Assembly: GCA_021782675.1 (NCBI GenBank)
Contig: JAJXUS010000149.1
Location: 1-5,836, forward strand
From: Acidobacteriota bacterium
Lineage (GTDB): Bacteria; Acidobacteriota; Terriglobia; Terriglobales; Acidobacteriaceae
Reading direction: 5' to 3'
Length of the DNA stretch: 5,836 nucleotides
Below are positions 1 to 5,836 of the stretch, one piece after another. The translations under genes were made by a program, and so were the position numbers. A model generated the notes under the pieces. The model did not search any database. It was not told the DNA's origin and saw only the letters and a list, made by a program, of their open reading frames with translations. The number at the start of each line of letters is the position of its first letter. Position 1 is the stretch's first letter.

Positions 1-241
1 GCACGCTACGCTGCCAGACCATTCGATCACCGTCTTTGCCGGCCAGGATCGTGAGGCGACGGACAAGGTGCGCTCCCGGCTGGAGGGCAATCCGCCCACC
101 TCGCCCGCCATTGCGCTGTTCCGCGACGGCAAGCTGGCGTACCTCATGCAGCGGTCCGCCATTGAGACGGCCACAGCCCCCCAGATCGCCCAGGAGCTGA
201 CGCGGGTGTTTGACGAACTCTGCGCCCGCACCAACGCTTAA
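1..241 (+). CDS. Bacilliredoxin, BrxA/BrxB family (3' part only)
   Basis: The frame starting at base 2 is open from the left edge to a TAA at 239-241 and gives the last 79 residues. The piece has the family's C-terminal half: a VFAGQDREAT segment, then PPTSPAIALFRDGKL with the conserved cis-Pro-like SP turn and a beta-strand, and a last helix QIAQELTRVFDELC. Family members (formerly DUF1094, YphP/YqiW) are about 140 residues long, so roughly 60 are missing. The missing part would hold the CxC redox site, so activity cannot be judged here. Known members are thioredoxin-fold cytoplasmic proteins that remove bacillithiol from S-bacillithiolated proteins after oxidative stress. Homologues occur in Firmicutes and Acidobacteriota, among others. 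Nothing ties the gene to the polyketide locus; it is probably a housekeeping neighbour. Confidence 0.82.
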   Translation, partial: HATLPDHSITVFAGQDREATDKVRSRLEGNPPTSPAIALFRDGKLAYLMQRSAIETATAPQIAQELTRVFDELCARTNA

Positions 242-262
242 TTCCGCCGGTTTTTCCGTCGA

Positions 263-287
263 AGAGGCCCTGTCGACCGGGGCCTCT
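263..287 (+). terminator. GC-rich stem-loop, possible terminator after the bacilliredoxin gene
   Basis: The arms AGAGGCCC (263-270) and GGGCCTCT (280-287) pair perfectly over 8 bp. A G-T and a G-C pair (271/279, 272/278) can extend the stem to 10 bp around a 5-nt loop. It begins 21 bases after the bacilliredoxin stop. There is no T-run on its 3' side (GTCCGTTAG follows), so it is not a textbook rho-independent terminator. It could instead be an mRNA-stabilising hairpin. Confidence 0.4.
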
Positions 288-294
288 GTCCGTT

Positions 295-300
295 AGGGAG
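295..300 (+). promoter_or_regulatory. Ribosome binding site for the DUF3291 gene
   Basis: AGGGAG lies 8 bases before the ATG at 309. It matches the anti-Shine-Dalgarno sequence well and supports that start. It sits just after the stem-loop at 263-287. Confidence 0.7.
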
Positions 301-308
301 CGCGAGCG

Positions 309-755
309 ATGCCGCACGTCAGCCTGACTCGCCTGCGATTGCGGTCGGTCCGCTACCTGATTCCGTTCGCATTCTCCACCCAACGCGTGCTGCGTCAGGT
401 GCGGCGCAGTCCCGGATTTCTCGCCGGGCAGGCTGTTCCCGTTTCGTGGCACACGTTCTGGACGATGACGGTCTGGGATAGCGCGGAGACGGCGCGCGGA
501 TTTATGACGCCGGGGGCGCATCTGCACGCCATGCCCCGGCTGCTGGACTGGTGCAATGAGGGATCGGTGGCGCACTGGGCGGCGGCCTCGGCGGAGGTTC
601 CGTCCTGGGACTTCGCCCACCATCAGATGCGCACCATCGGCCGGGTCTCCAAGGTCCGGTTTCCCGGTCCGAACCATGCCAGCCTGACATTTCCGGCGCC
701 GGATCCGGCACGGGCTCTGCCAATACGTCCGGACAGCAGCTTGCCCAGCGCCTGA
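309..755 (+). CDS. DUF3291 / spheroidene monooxygenase (CrtA)-like protein
   Basis: This is a 148-residue protein with a ferredoxin-like (dimeric alpha/beta barrel) monooxygenase-type pattern. It opens with a strand carrying VSLTRLRLRS, followed by a helix (about residues 16-34) and RRSPGFLAGQ. Next come the strand FWTMTVWDSAETARGFM and the helix AHLHAMPRLLDWCNEGSVAHW. This matches my recollection of small proteins annotated DUF3291 or CrtA-like, including the AMPRLLDWC..SVAHW block and the late GRVSKVRFPGP segment. The biochemical role of these small members is not established; true CrtA oxidises carotenoids, and this protein is shorter. No signal peptide or membrane span is evident. The ATG at 309 is supported by AGGGAG at 295-300, and the TGA is at 753-755. 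It precedes the polyketide operon on the same strand but is separated from it by 139 bases, so membership in that pathway is doubtful. Confidence 0.72.
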   Translation: MPHVSLTRLRLRSVRYLIPFAFSTQRVLRQVRRSPGFLAGQAVPVSWHTFWTMTVWDSAETARGFMTPGAHLHAMPRLLDWCNEGSVAHWAAASAEVPSWDFAHHQMRTIGRVSKVRFPGPNHASLTFPAPDPARALPIRPDSSLPSA

Positions 756-802
756 TTGCGGCGTTACCCTTTCAACGAAAATTAAGCGCTGAAATTCCAT
801 GA

Positions 803-825
803 CCGGAGCATAATAAAGTCTCCGG
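803..825. repeat. Inverted repeat CCGGAG/CTCCGG enclosing a -10-like box
   Basis: CCGGAG (803-808) and CTCCGG (820-825) are perfect inverted copies separated by 11 A/T-rich bases that include CATAAT (809-814). The arrangement would suit a dimeric repressor covering a promoter, or a small RNA hairpin. The arms are only 6 bp, so chance is a real alternative in GC-rich DNA. Confidence 0.3.
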
Positions 826-831
826 ACAGTC

Positions 832-843
832 AAGCTGGAGCTT
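832..843. repeat. Short inverted repeat AAGCT-GG-AGCTT
   Basis: Two 5-bp arms (832-836 and 839-843) flank a 2-base centre in the spacer before the thioesterase gene. It is operator-like in form but short. It is listed because it lies 7 bases after the inverted repeat at 803-825. Confidence 0.2.
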
Positions 844-894
844 CCGCCCGACAGGAAATTTCTGTTTGGCATCCGGCGTGCAGCCCTTAATTTG

Positions 895-1782
895 ATGACC
901 TCTCCTGTTTCCGCTCTCGGTACCGCCCAGCAGGGGACAGAGTCCCACGCCGCTAATCGTTTGCCCGGTGCCGGATCGAGTGCACAGTCCGGCCGGTCGC
1001 TGCTGTTCTTTTTGCCGGAGCCGAAGCCTGCGGCCTCTATTCGCTTGTTCTGTTTTCCCCACGCCGGGGGTGGTCCGCTGGCGTTCTTCGACTGGCAGGC
1101 GCGGCTGGGACCGGAGATTGAGTGCGTCACGATCCAGTACCCGGGCCGCGGCCAGCGGATTCGAGAAACTCCGAAAACCGACATTCTTGCGCTGGCCGAA
1201 GAGGTGGCCGGAGGGCTGCAGGCTAAATCCGATAAGCTCTTTGCGTTTTACGGTCATAGCTTCGGGGCCATTGTTGCCTTTGAGACCGCGCGGCTGTTGC
1301 GGCGGCAGGGCTTCGCTGGTCCGCGGGCGCTGTTTCTGGGAGCCGTTCGGCCGCCGCAGTTACCGTCTCCGCATCCGCCCTTGCGCCACCTTCCCGACGC
1401 GGAGTTCGCCGCCGGGGTCCAGGCCCGTTACGGCGGGATTCCTGAGGCGATCCTGCGCGACCGCGATGCGATGGAGGTCTTTCTGCCTCCCATGCGGGCC
1501 GACTTTGCGGCGTACGAAACCTACCTCTATCAACCGGAGGCGCCGCTCGCGATCCCGATCTGCGTGTTTGCGGGGGAGGGTGACACAGCGGTCGATCCGC
1601 AGAAGCTTGATCGATGGCGCGAACATACTTCGGAAAGCCTTGAACAGCGGACCTTGCCGGGTGGCCACTTCTTTATGTCGGTCAGTGCGGCTTTGCTTTC
1701 CGATATATTACGAGAGCGGATGATAGCTCACTTAAAACATTCAGAAGCTTCTGTAAATATTCACTGCAAGAGGGATAAGTAA
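895..1782 (+). CDS. Type II thioesterase (RifR/SrfAD/GrsT-like alpha/beta hydrolase)
   Basis: This is a stand-alone editing thioesterase, 295 residues from the ATG at 895. Such enzymes free PKS or NRPS carrier proteins from aberrant or decarboxylated acyl groups by hydrolysing the phosphopantetheine thioester in the cytoplasm. The family landmarks are in order: FCFPHAGGG oxyanion region, then QYPGRGQR, the nucleophile elbow GHSFG with Ser122, the acid in GEGD (Asp230, with Asp234 as an alternative), and His258 in GGHFF. The triad is therefore complete. Type II members are usually 240-260 residues; here about 37 extra residues precede the core and a short polar tail follows it. The start is uncertain: no Shine-Dalgarno lies before 895, TTG at 892 is in frame directly upstream, and TTG at 961 would give a more usual length. 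The TAA at 1780-1782 is one base from the PKS start, indicating one operon and an editing role for that PKS. Confidence 0.93.
   Translation: MTSPVSALGTAQQGTESHAANRLPGAGSSAQSGRSLLFFLPEPKPAASIRLFCFPHAGGGPLAFFDWQARLGPEIECVTIQYPGRGQRIRETPKTDILALAEEVAGGLQAKSDKLFAFYGHSFGAIVAFETARLLRRQGFAGPRALFLGAVRPPQLPSPHPPLRHLPDAEFAAGVQARYGGIPEAILRDRDAMEVFLPPMRADFAAYETYLYQPEAPLAIPICVFAGEGDTAVDPQKLDRWREHTSESLEQRTLPGGHFFMSVSAALLSDILRERMIAHLKHSEASVNIHCKRDK
1742..1753. repeat. 12-bp perfect palindrome in the AT-rich end of the thioesterase gene
   Basis: CAGAAGCTTCTG is its own reverse complement. It lies within the last codons of the thioesterase gene, 30 bases before the PKS start codon, in an 80-base stretch (1701-1780) where only 30 bases are G or C. 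It lies between a TTAAAA (1732-1737) and a TAAATA (1754-1759), which are weak -35/-10-like boxes 16 bp apart. A role as an operator is speculative. Confidence 0.3.
1768..1774 (+). promoter_or_regulatory. Ribosome binding site for the PKS gene
   Basis: AAGAGGG ends 9 bases before the GTG at 1784 and lies inside the last codons of the thioesterase gene. It fixes the unusual GTG start of the PKS, which otherwise has no nearby ATG before the KS domain, and supports translational coupling of the two genes. Confidence 0.7.
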
Positions 1783-1783
1783 G

Positions 1784-4700
1784 GTGAACGACTGCGCCAA
1801 TGGAAAGTCGATTGCGCCGCCGGCCCGTGAGCCGATCGCAATTGTGGGGATTGGCTGCCGGTATCCGGGTGCAGCCGGCGTAGCGGCGCTGTGGGAGCTT
1901 CTTGTCTCTGGGGGGGAAAGTGTTTTCCCTTACGAGGAAACCCGTTTTCCTGTGCTGGACGCGCTTTACGAGCAGGCGCGGCAGGGCGGCGGGCGCGCGC
2001 TGACGGATCGCGGCGGCTTCCTGAAGAATATTGACCGATTCGATGCGCAGTTTTTTGAGCTTTCGCCGCGCGAGTCCGTGTACATCGACCCGCAGCATCG
2101 GCTGCTGCTCGAGGTCGCGCAGGAGGCCTTGGACGACGCCGGCCAGCGCCGCGAACGGTATCAAGGTTCCCAAACGGGCGTGTATGCGGGGCTTTGGACC
2201 AGTGAGTACGAGACCCGGCTCTACGAATCCTCTACGCCGCCAGACTTTTATGCCGTAACCGGTTGCGGACGGTCGTCCGCCTCCGGCCGGCTTTCGTTCA
2301 TGTTCGGCCTTGAAGGGCCCAGCGTGACGGTGGACACGGCCTGCTCGTCGTCCATGGTGGCCGTGCACATGGCCTGCCAGGCGCTTTGGGACGGCGATAT
2401 CTCGATGGCGCTGGCCGGCGGCGCCAACCTGATTCTGGGGCCCGAGATTACCGAGCTGTTTACGCAGGCAAAGATGCTCTCGCCCGACGGGCGCTGCAAG
2501 TTCGGGGATGCCTCCGCCGACGGCTTTGTGCGCAGCGAAGGCGCGGGCATTGTGGTGCTGAAGCGCCAGTCAGACGCCCTTCGGGATGGAGACCGGATCT
2601 ATGCTGTGATCCGCGGCGGCGCGGTGAACAACGATGGCCGCAGCAGCGGCCTACTGGTGACACCGAGCCGCGAAGGGCAGGAGCAGATGCTGCGGACGGC
2701 GTGGCAGAACGCCGGTATCGATCCATGCGAGCTCTGCTACATGGAGATGCACGGCACCGGCACCAGCGTGGGCGACCCGGTGGAGGTGGATGCGGCGGCC
2801 GCAGCTCTGGCGGCATTCGGCCGCACCGCGAAATGTCCGCTGGGTTCGATCAAATCCAACATTGGCCATACGGAATCCGCAGCCGGCGTCGCCGGGCTGA
2901 TTAAAACCGCGCTGGTGCTGCACTACCGGCAGATTCCGCCGAGCCTGCACTGCCAGACACCGAACCCGAAGATCGCCTGGGAGACGATTCCCGTCGAGCT
3001 CTCCCGCACGCCAGTCGCGCTGACGGGTGCGCCCGGCAGTCTGATCGCTGGGGTCAGCTCGTTCGGCATTACCGGAACCAACGCCCATCTGGTGCTGGGC
3101 GAAGCGCCGCCACTGGACGAAATGCCGGCCATCCCGCTGCCTGCGGACGAACCCTTCATGCTGCCGCTCTCCGCCCGTAGCCCGGAGGCGCTGGCGGCGC
3201 TGTCGAAAGGGCTGTCGGATGCGGTGCGGGAGGCCGGCACGGAGAGCCTGCGCGACCTCTGCTACACCGCTTTAGCGCGCCGCGACGTCTACGAGGAACG
3301 CGCAGCGGTGGTCGGGGCTACATCGGCGGAGATCGAAGCCGGGCTGACGGCAGTCGCCAATGGGCAGGAAGCAGAAGGCGTGGTACGCGGGCGTGGCGCC
3401 GAGTTGGCGAAGGGCGTTGTGTTTGTCGCGCCCGGGCAAGGCTCCCAGTGGCCTGGCATGGCGCGCGAGCTGTTTCAGAAAGACGCGGTCTTTCGCGAGG
3501 CGTTCTCTGCCTGCGACCGTGCCATCGCTGCGGAAACCGGATGGAGCCTGATCGATCGCGTGGTGGGAGAAGCGGCCGAAGCCTGGCTGCAGAAGATCGA
3601 CGTCATTCAGCCCGCGCTGTTTGCCATGAGCGTGTCTCTGGCTGCAGTGTGGCGCGCGTGGGGTGTCGAGCCGGCGGCTGTCGTCGGGCACAGCATGGGC
3701 GAAGTCGCAGCGGCGCATCTGGCGGGCATTTTGTCGATGCAGGACGCAGCGAGGGTGATCTGCCGGCGCAGCCGGCTGATGCGCTCGCTGCCGCGCACCG
3801 GCAGCATGGCCGCTGTGGAGCTGCCTTTGGCGGAGGTGGAAGCTTTGCTTGCCGACCGCGCCGACATGTCTGTGGGGGCAAGCAATGGCCCGGCGACCAC
3901 GGTGATCTCCGGCGAAACGGCGGCGGTGGAAGCGCTGTTGCGGGAGTTGTCGGCGCGCGAGGTGTACTGCCGCCTGATTAAAGTGGATGTCGCCTCGCAC
4001 AGCGCGCAGGTGAACCCAATCCTGCCGCGGTTGTGCGAGCAGTTGGCCGACCTGAAGCCCAGACGCGGCGCCGTTCGCATGCTGTCCACCGTGACGGGAG
4101 AATGGGCCGATGGCTCGCGGCTGGATGCCGATTATTGGGCCGAAAATCTGCGTCGCAGCGTGCTTTTTGGGCCGGCCGTGCGGGCGCTGGCAGCGTCCGG
4201 TCACGAGATTTTTGTCGAGCTGAGCCCGCATCCGATTCTGCTGCCGTCGATCGAAGCCTCCGCGCGTCAGGCGGCGCAGGCGGCTGTGGCGGTGGCCTCG
4301 CTGCGCCGGGACAAGCCGGAGCGCGCCACGTTGCTGAGCGGTCTGGCTGCTCTTTGGGCCGCCGGGTATCCGGTCAATCCGAACAGGCTGTATCCCGCAG
4401 GTGGCCGCTGCGTGTCTCTGCCGCTCTATCCCTTTCAGCGGGAACGCTGCTGGCCGGAGCCGCCACAGACTGGCGATCGCGCGCTGCGCGCCGGCGCAAG
4501 CCCGCTGCTGGGGCGGCGGTTTGAGTCCGCGCTGCAACCGGGAACGATCATCTGGGAGACAGAGCTGGACGTTGCTACCGCGCCCTATTTGTACGACCAT
4601 CGCGTGCTGCGCTCGGCGGTCTTTCCGGCGGCTGGCTACGTGGAGATGGCGCTGCAGGCGGCCAGAAATCTGCTGCCGGATGCGAACTTTGCCGTGGAAG

Positions 4701-5836
4701 AGGCCCGGTTCGAAAGCACGGCGTATCTGCCTGAACAGGGCGCGAAGGCGTTTCAGATTGCGCTGATTCCGGAGGGGGAGGCATTTCGTTTTGAAGTCCG
4801 CTCCGCGGCCGATGCCGGCGAGGCAGCGTGGCCTTTGCGGGCGCACGGCCGTCTTCGCCGGACCATTGCCGCAGAGGACCGTGCGGTGGTCGATGTATCC
4901 AGACCGCAGGCGGAGGCGCGAGAGCGGCGCGACGCAGCCGATCACTATCGCCGCACCGCGCACAGCGGGCTGCAGTATGGGCCCGGCTTCCAGCTGGTCG
5001 AAGAGGTCTGGGCTGGAGAAGGTGAAGCGCTTTGCCGTCTGAAACCCGCGGCGGAGCTGCGGGGATCCTTGCTGCATCCTGCGCTGCTGGACGCATGCTT
5101 TCAGGCAATGGCGCACGTGCGGCCCGAGGGCGATGGTTTTCGCGCGGAGGATACGTACCTGCCGGTCGAAATTCGGTCGGTTACGCTGCACGGCCCGGTG
5201 CCCGCGGGAATGTTGTTTTCGCAGGCGCGTCTGGCCGCTGCCGACCCGGAAGCGCAGACGTTCACGACCGATCTGCTGCTGCTGGATGCTGCCGGTAGAA
5301 CCCTTGCGACCATTCGCGGCATGAAGGTCAAGCGCGTCGCTCGCGGAGATGCCGATGCAGCACCGGCGCCACTCTACACGCTGACGTGGGTACCGGAAGC
5401 TCCGCTGACAGCTACGCCGATGCGGGCGGCAAAAAATCTGACGACGACGCCCGGAGCGGCGGCGGAGCTATGGATATTGCTGGCGGATGCGCAGGGTGTG
5501 GCGGCCGCCATGCAAAGCTCGCTGGAATACCTCGGTGGCCGGTGTGTCGTTGTTAGGCCGGGGGACCGCTGCGAGGAAACTGAGCCGCACGCGTTTGTCG
5601 CGCGGCCGGATCGCGCGGAGGACCTGAATCTGCTGCTGGAAGCGGTGGCGGCGAAATACGGCGTGCCGACGGCGATTGTCGATCTGTGGAGCCTGGATCT
5701 GCCAACCTCAGCGTTGGACGCGGATCGTCTGATGCAGTCCCAGCAGGCGCGAACTGAGCGCCTGCCGTGGCTGGTGCAGGCTATCTCGGCGCAGAACTGG
5801 ACCGCACCGCCGCGGCTGTGGATGGTGACAGCCGGC
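1784..5836 (+). CDS. Type I polyketide synthase, KS-AT-DH-pseudoKR..., 3' end beyond window
   Basis: A single frame is open from GTG 1784 to the last base: 1351 codons with no stop. Visible domains in order are KS (about residues 16-441), KS-AT linker, AT (545-842), post-AT linker ending LPLYPFQRERCW, DH (906-1186), and the structural half of a ketoreductase from 1197. Catalytic residues are present in KS (Cys187, His323, His362), AT (Ser637, His739) and DH (His939, Asp1103). No methyltransferase is visible between DH and KR. The missing part should contain a catalytic KR and an ACP, with an ER possible between the two KR halves. The KS begins only about 15 residues after the start, so there is no loading module and no obvious N-terminal docking helix. 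This fits either an iterative reducing PKS or the first module of a larger protein. The product cannot be deduced. Confidence 0.96.
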   Translation, partial: MNDCANGKSIAPPAREPIAIVGIGCRYPGAAGVAALWELLVSGGESVFPYEETRFPVLDALYEQARQGGGRALTDRGGFLKNIDRFDAQFFELSPRESVYIDPQHRLLLEVAQEALDDAGQRRERYQGSQTGVYAGLWTSEYETRLYESSTPPDFYAVTGCGRSSASGRLSFMFGLEGPSVTVDTACSSSMVAVHMACQALWDGDISMALAGGANLILGPEITELFTQAKMLSPDGRCKFGDASADGFVRSEGAGIVVLKRQSDALRDGDRIYAVIRGGAVNNDGRSSGLLVTPSREGQEQMLRTAWQNAGIDPCELCYMEMHGTGTSVGDPVEVDAAAAALAAFGRTAKCPLGSIKSNIGHTESAAGVAGLIKTALVLHYRQIPPSLHCQTPNPKIAWETIPVELSRTPVALTGAPGSLIAGVSSFGITGTNAHLVLGEAPPLDEMPAIPLPADEPFMLPLSARSPEALAALSKGLSDAVREAGTESLRDLCYTALARRDVYEERAAVVGATSAEIEAGLTAVANGQEAEGVVRGRGAELAKGVVFVAPGQGSQWPGMARELFQKDAVFREAFSACDRAIAAETGWSLIDRVVGEAAEAWLQKIDVIQPALFAMSVSLAAVWRAWGVEPAAVVGHSMGEVAAAHLAGILSMQDAARVICRRSRLMRSLPRTGSMAAVELPLAEVEALLADRADMSVGASNGPATTVISGETAAVEALLRELSAREVYCRLIKVDVASHSAQVNPILPRLCEQLADLKPRRGAVRMLSTVTGEWADGSRLDADYWAENLRRSVLFGPAVRALAASGHEIFVELSPHPILLPSIEASARQAAQAAVAVASLRRDKPERATLLSGLAALWAAGYPVNPNRLYPAGGRCVSLPLYPFQRERCWPEPPQTGDRALRAGASPLLGRRFESALQPGTIIWETELDVATAPYLYDHRVLRSAVFPAAGYVEMALQAARNLLPDANFAVEEARFESTAYLPEQGAKAFQIALIPEGEAFRFEVRSAADAGEAAWPLRAHGRLRRTIAAEDRAVVDVSRPQAEARERRDAADHYRRTAHSGLQYGPGFQLVEEVWAGEGEALCRLKPAAELRGSLLHPALLDACFQAMAHVRPEGDGFRAEDTYLPVEIRSVTLHGPVPAGMLFSQARLAAADPEAQTFTTDLLLLDAAGRTLATIRGMKVKRVARGDADAAPAPLYTLTWVPEAPLTATPMRAAKNLTTTPGAAAELWILLADAQGVAAAMQSSLEYLGGRCVVVRPGDRCEETEPHAFVARPDRAEDLNLLLEAVAAKYGVPTAIVDLWSLDLPTSALDADRLMQSQQARTERLPWLVQAISAQNWTAPPRLWMVTAG
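1829..3106 (+). other. PKS domain: beta-ketoacyl synthase (KS)
   Basis: Residues 16-441, from EPIAIVGIGCRYPG to GTNAHLVLGE. The nucleophile is Cys187 in VDTACSSS, and the two histidines are His323 in MHGTGT and His362 in NIGHTE, with Lys357 also present. The Cys-His-His set of an elongating, decarboxylating KS is complete; Cys rather than Gln at the active site excludes a KSQ loading domain. Small departures from consensus are DPQHR for the usual DPQQR, MHGTGT for AHGTGT, and Met after the CSSS block. Confidence 0.96.
3416..4309 (+). other. PKS domain: acyltransferase (AT)
   Basis: Residues 545-842. It starts with FVAPGQGSQW (oxyanion Gln in GQGSQ), has the nucleophile Ser637 in GHSMGE and the catalytic His739 in VASHS, and ends near ASLRRD. 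The extender-unit motifs are mixed: VASH is neither YASH (methylmalonyl) nor HAFH (malonyl), while KIDVIQP about 90 bases upstream of the nucleophile resembles the methylmalonyl-type pattern. Substrate is left open. A complete AT in cis rules out a trans-AT system for this module. Confidence 0.94.
4499..5341 (+). other. PKS domain: dehydratase (DH)
   Basis: Residues 906-1186, a double hot-dog fold that removes water from the beta-hydroxyacyl-ACP. It starts at SPLLGRRFES. The catalytic His939 sits in DHRVLRSAVFP, Tyr1065 in the conserved YGPGF, and the catalytic Asp1103 in HPALLDACFQ. The usual H-x3-G-x4-P motif has Arg943 where Gly is expected, with His and Pro kept. Both acid and base are intact, so activity is likely but not certain. 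Confidence 0.93.
5372..5836 (+). other. PKS domain: structural (pseudo) ketoreductase subdomain, partial
   Basis: From residue 1197 to the edge. LYTLTW (1197-1202) is the usual opening of the KR structural half. It is followed by a degenerate Rossmann strand ELWILLADAQG, then IVDLWSLDL and PRLWMVTAG, all typical of this subdomain. It binds no NADPH itself but braces the catalytic KR. Either an ER or the catalytic KR (with its GGxGxxG loop) must come next; both lie outside the window. Confidence 0.85.

Larger units (their letters stand above)
756..894. other. Gene-free spacer upstream of the thioesterase-PKS operon, likely promoter region
   Basis: No convincing gene lies here. The stretch is richer in A+T than its flanks. 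It holds a CATAAT box (809-814, one mismatch to TATAAT) without a convincing -35 at 17 bp, an inverted repeat around that box (803-825) and a second one at 832-843. An AGGA at 853-856 is too far from the ATG at 895 to serve it. As the only sizeable gap before the biosynthetic genes, it is the best place for the operon promoter, but no consensus promoter is clear. Confidence 0.4.

Noticed and set aside
144..1257. Two overlapping minus-strand open frames (144-1184 and 772-1257)
   Set aside because: They run across the opposite strand of recognisable genes and the spacer, have low-complexity Arg/Pro/Gly-rich translations, and match no family I know.
968..1723. 251-codon + strand frame overlapping the thioesterase
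   Set aside because: It is an Arg/Ser/Cys-rich out-of-frame shadow; the other frame carries the full Ser-Asp-His thioesterase signature.
1682..2368. 228-codon minus-strand frame across the thioesterase-PKS junction
   Set aside because: Both flanking + strand genes are clear by motif here, and the translation is Arg-rich without domain features.
3272..5191. 639-codon open frame on the minus strand
   Set aside because: It lies wholly opposite the PKS AT-DH region, has an Arg/His/Gln-rich composition with no recognisable domain, and the opposing frame carries intact catalytic motifs. Long antisense frames are expected in GC-rich coding DNA.
1784..5836. Possible frameshift in the PKS
   Set aside because: The frame was read through from 1784 to the edge at every line; domain motifs continue in one frame with no stop.
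1..5836. tRNA, rRNA, CRISPR array, insertion sequence or phage attachment site
   Set aside because: No cloverleaf-like segment, no spaced direct repeats, no transposase motif and no terminal inverted repeats were seen on reading either strand.

Overview
The window carries the left edge of a type I polyketide biosynthetic locus next to two ordinary accessory genes. All four genes read on the + strand. DNA is high in GC by eye, with two AT-richer islands: about 761-895 and about 1700-1783. The mix of a bacilliredoxin-family (BrxA/BrxB) protein, a DUF3291/CrtA-like monooxygenase-fold protein and a reducing type I PKS suggests a soil bacterium such as an Acidobacteriota member. That placement is an inference from gene families only and is not secure.

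Layout: (1) 1-241, the C-terminal part of a bacilliredoxin-family protein whose N-terminus lies off the left edge. (2) A GC-rich stem-loop at 263-287, then a good ribosome binding site. (3) 309-755, a small DUF3291-type protein. (4) 756-894, a 139-bp gene-free spacer holding two inverted repeats and a weak -10-like box; it is the natural place for a promoter of the biosynthetic operon. (5) 895-1782, a stand-alone type II thioesterase with an intact Ser/Asp/His triad. (6) 1784 to the right edge, a very large PKS of which 1351 residues are visible, in the order KS - AT - DH - structural (pseudo) KR. The PKS stays open and in frame to the last base and is truncated by the window.

How they work together: the thioesterase and the PKS are separated by one base and are almost certainly co-transcribed and translationally coupled. 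The PKS condenses malonyl- or substituted malonyl units and at least dehydrates them. A catalytic KR, an ACP and possibly an ER should follow beyond the edge. The type II thioesterase would hydrolyse mis-primed or decarboxylated units from the ACP. The redox protein and the DUF3291 protein look like flanking genes rather than pathway enzymes. The points most worth following up are the full domain order of the PKS (iterative or first module of an assembly line), its Gly-to-Arg change in the DH motif, its non-consensus AT specificity motifs, and the AT-rich, palindrome-bearing thioesterase-PKS junction.
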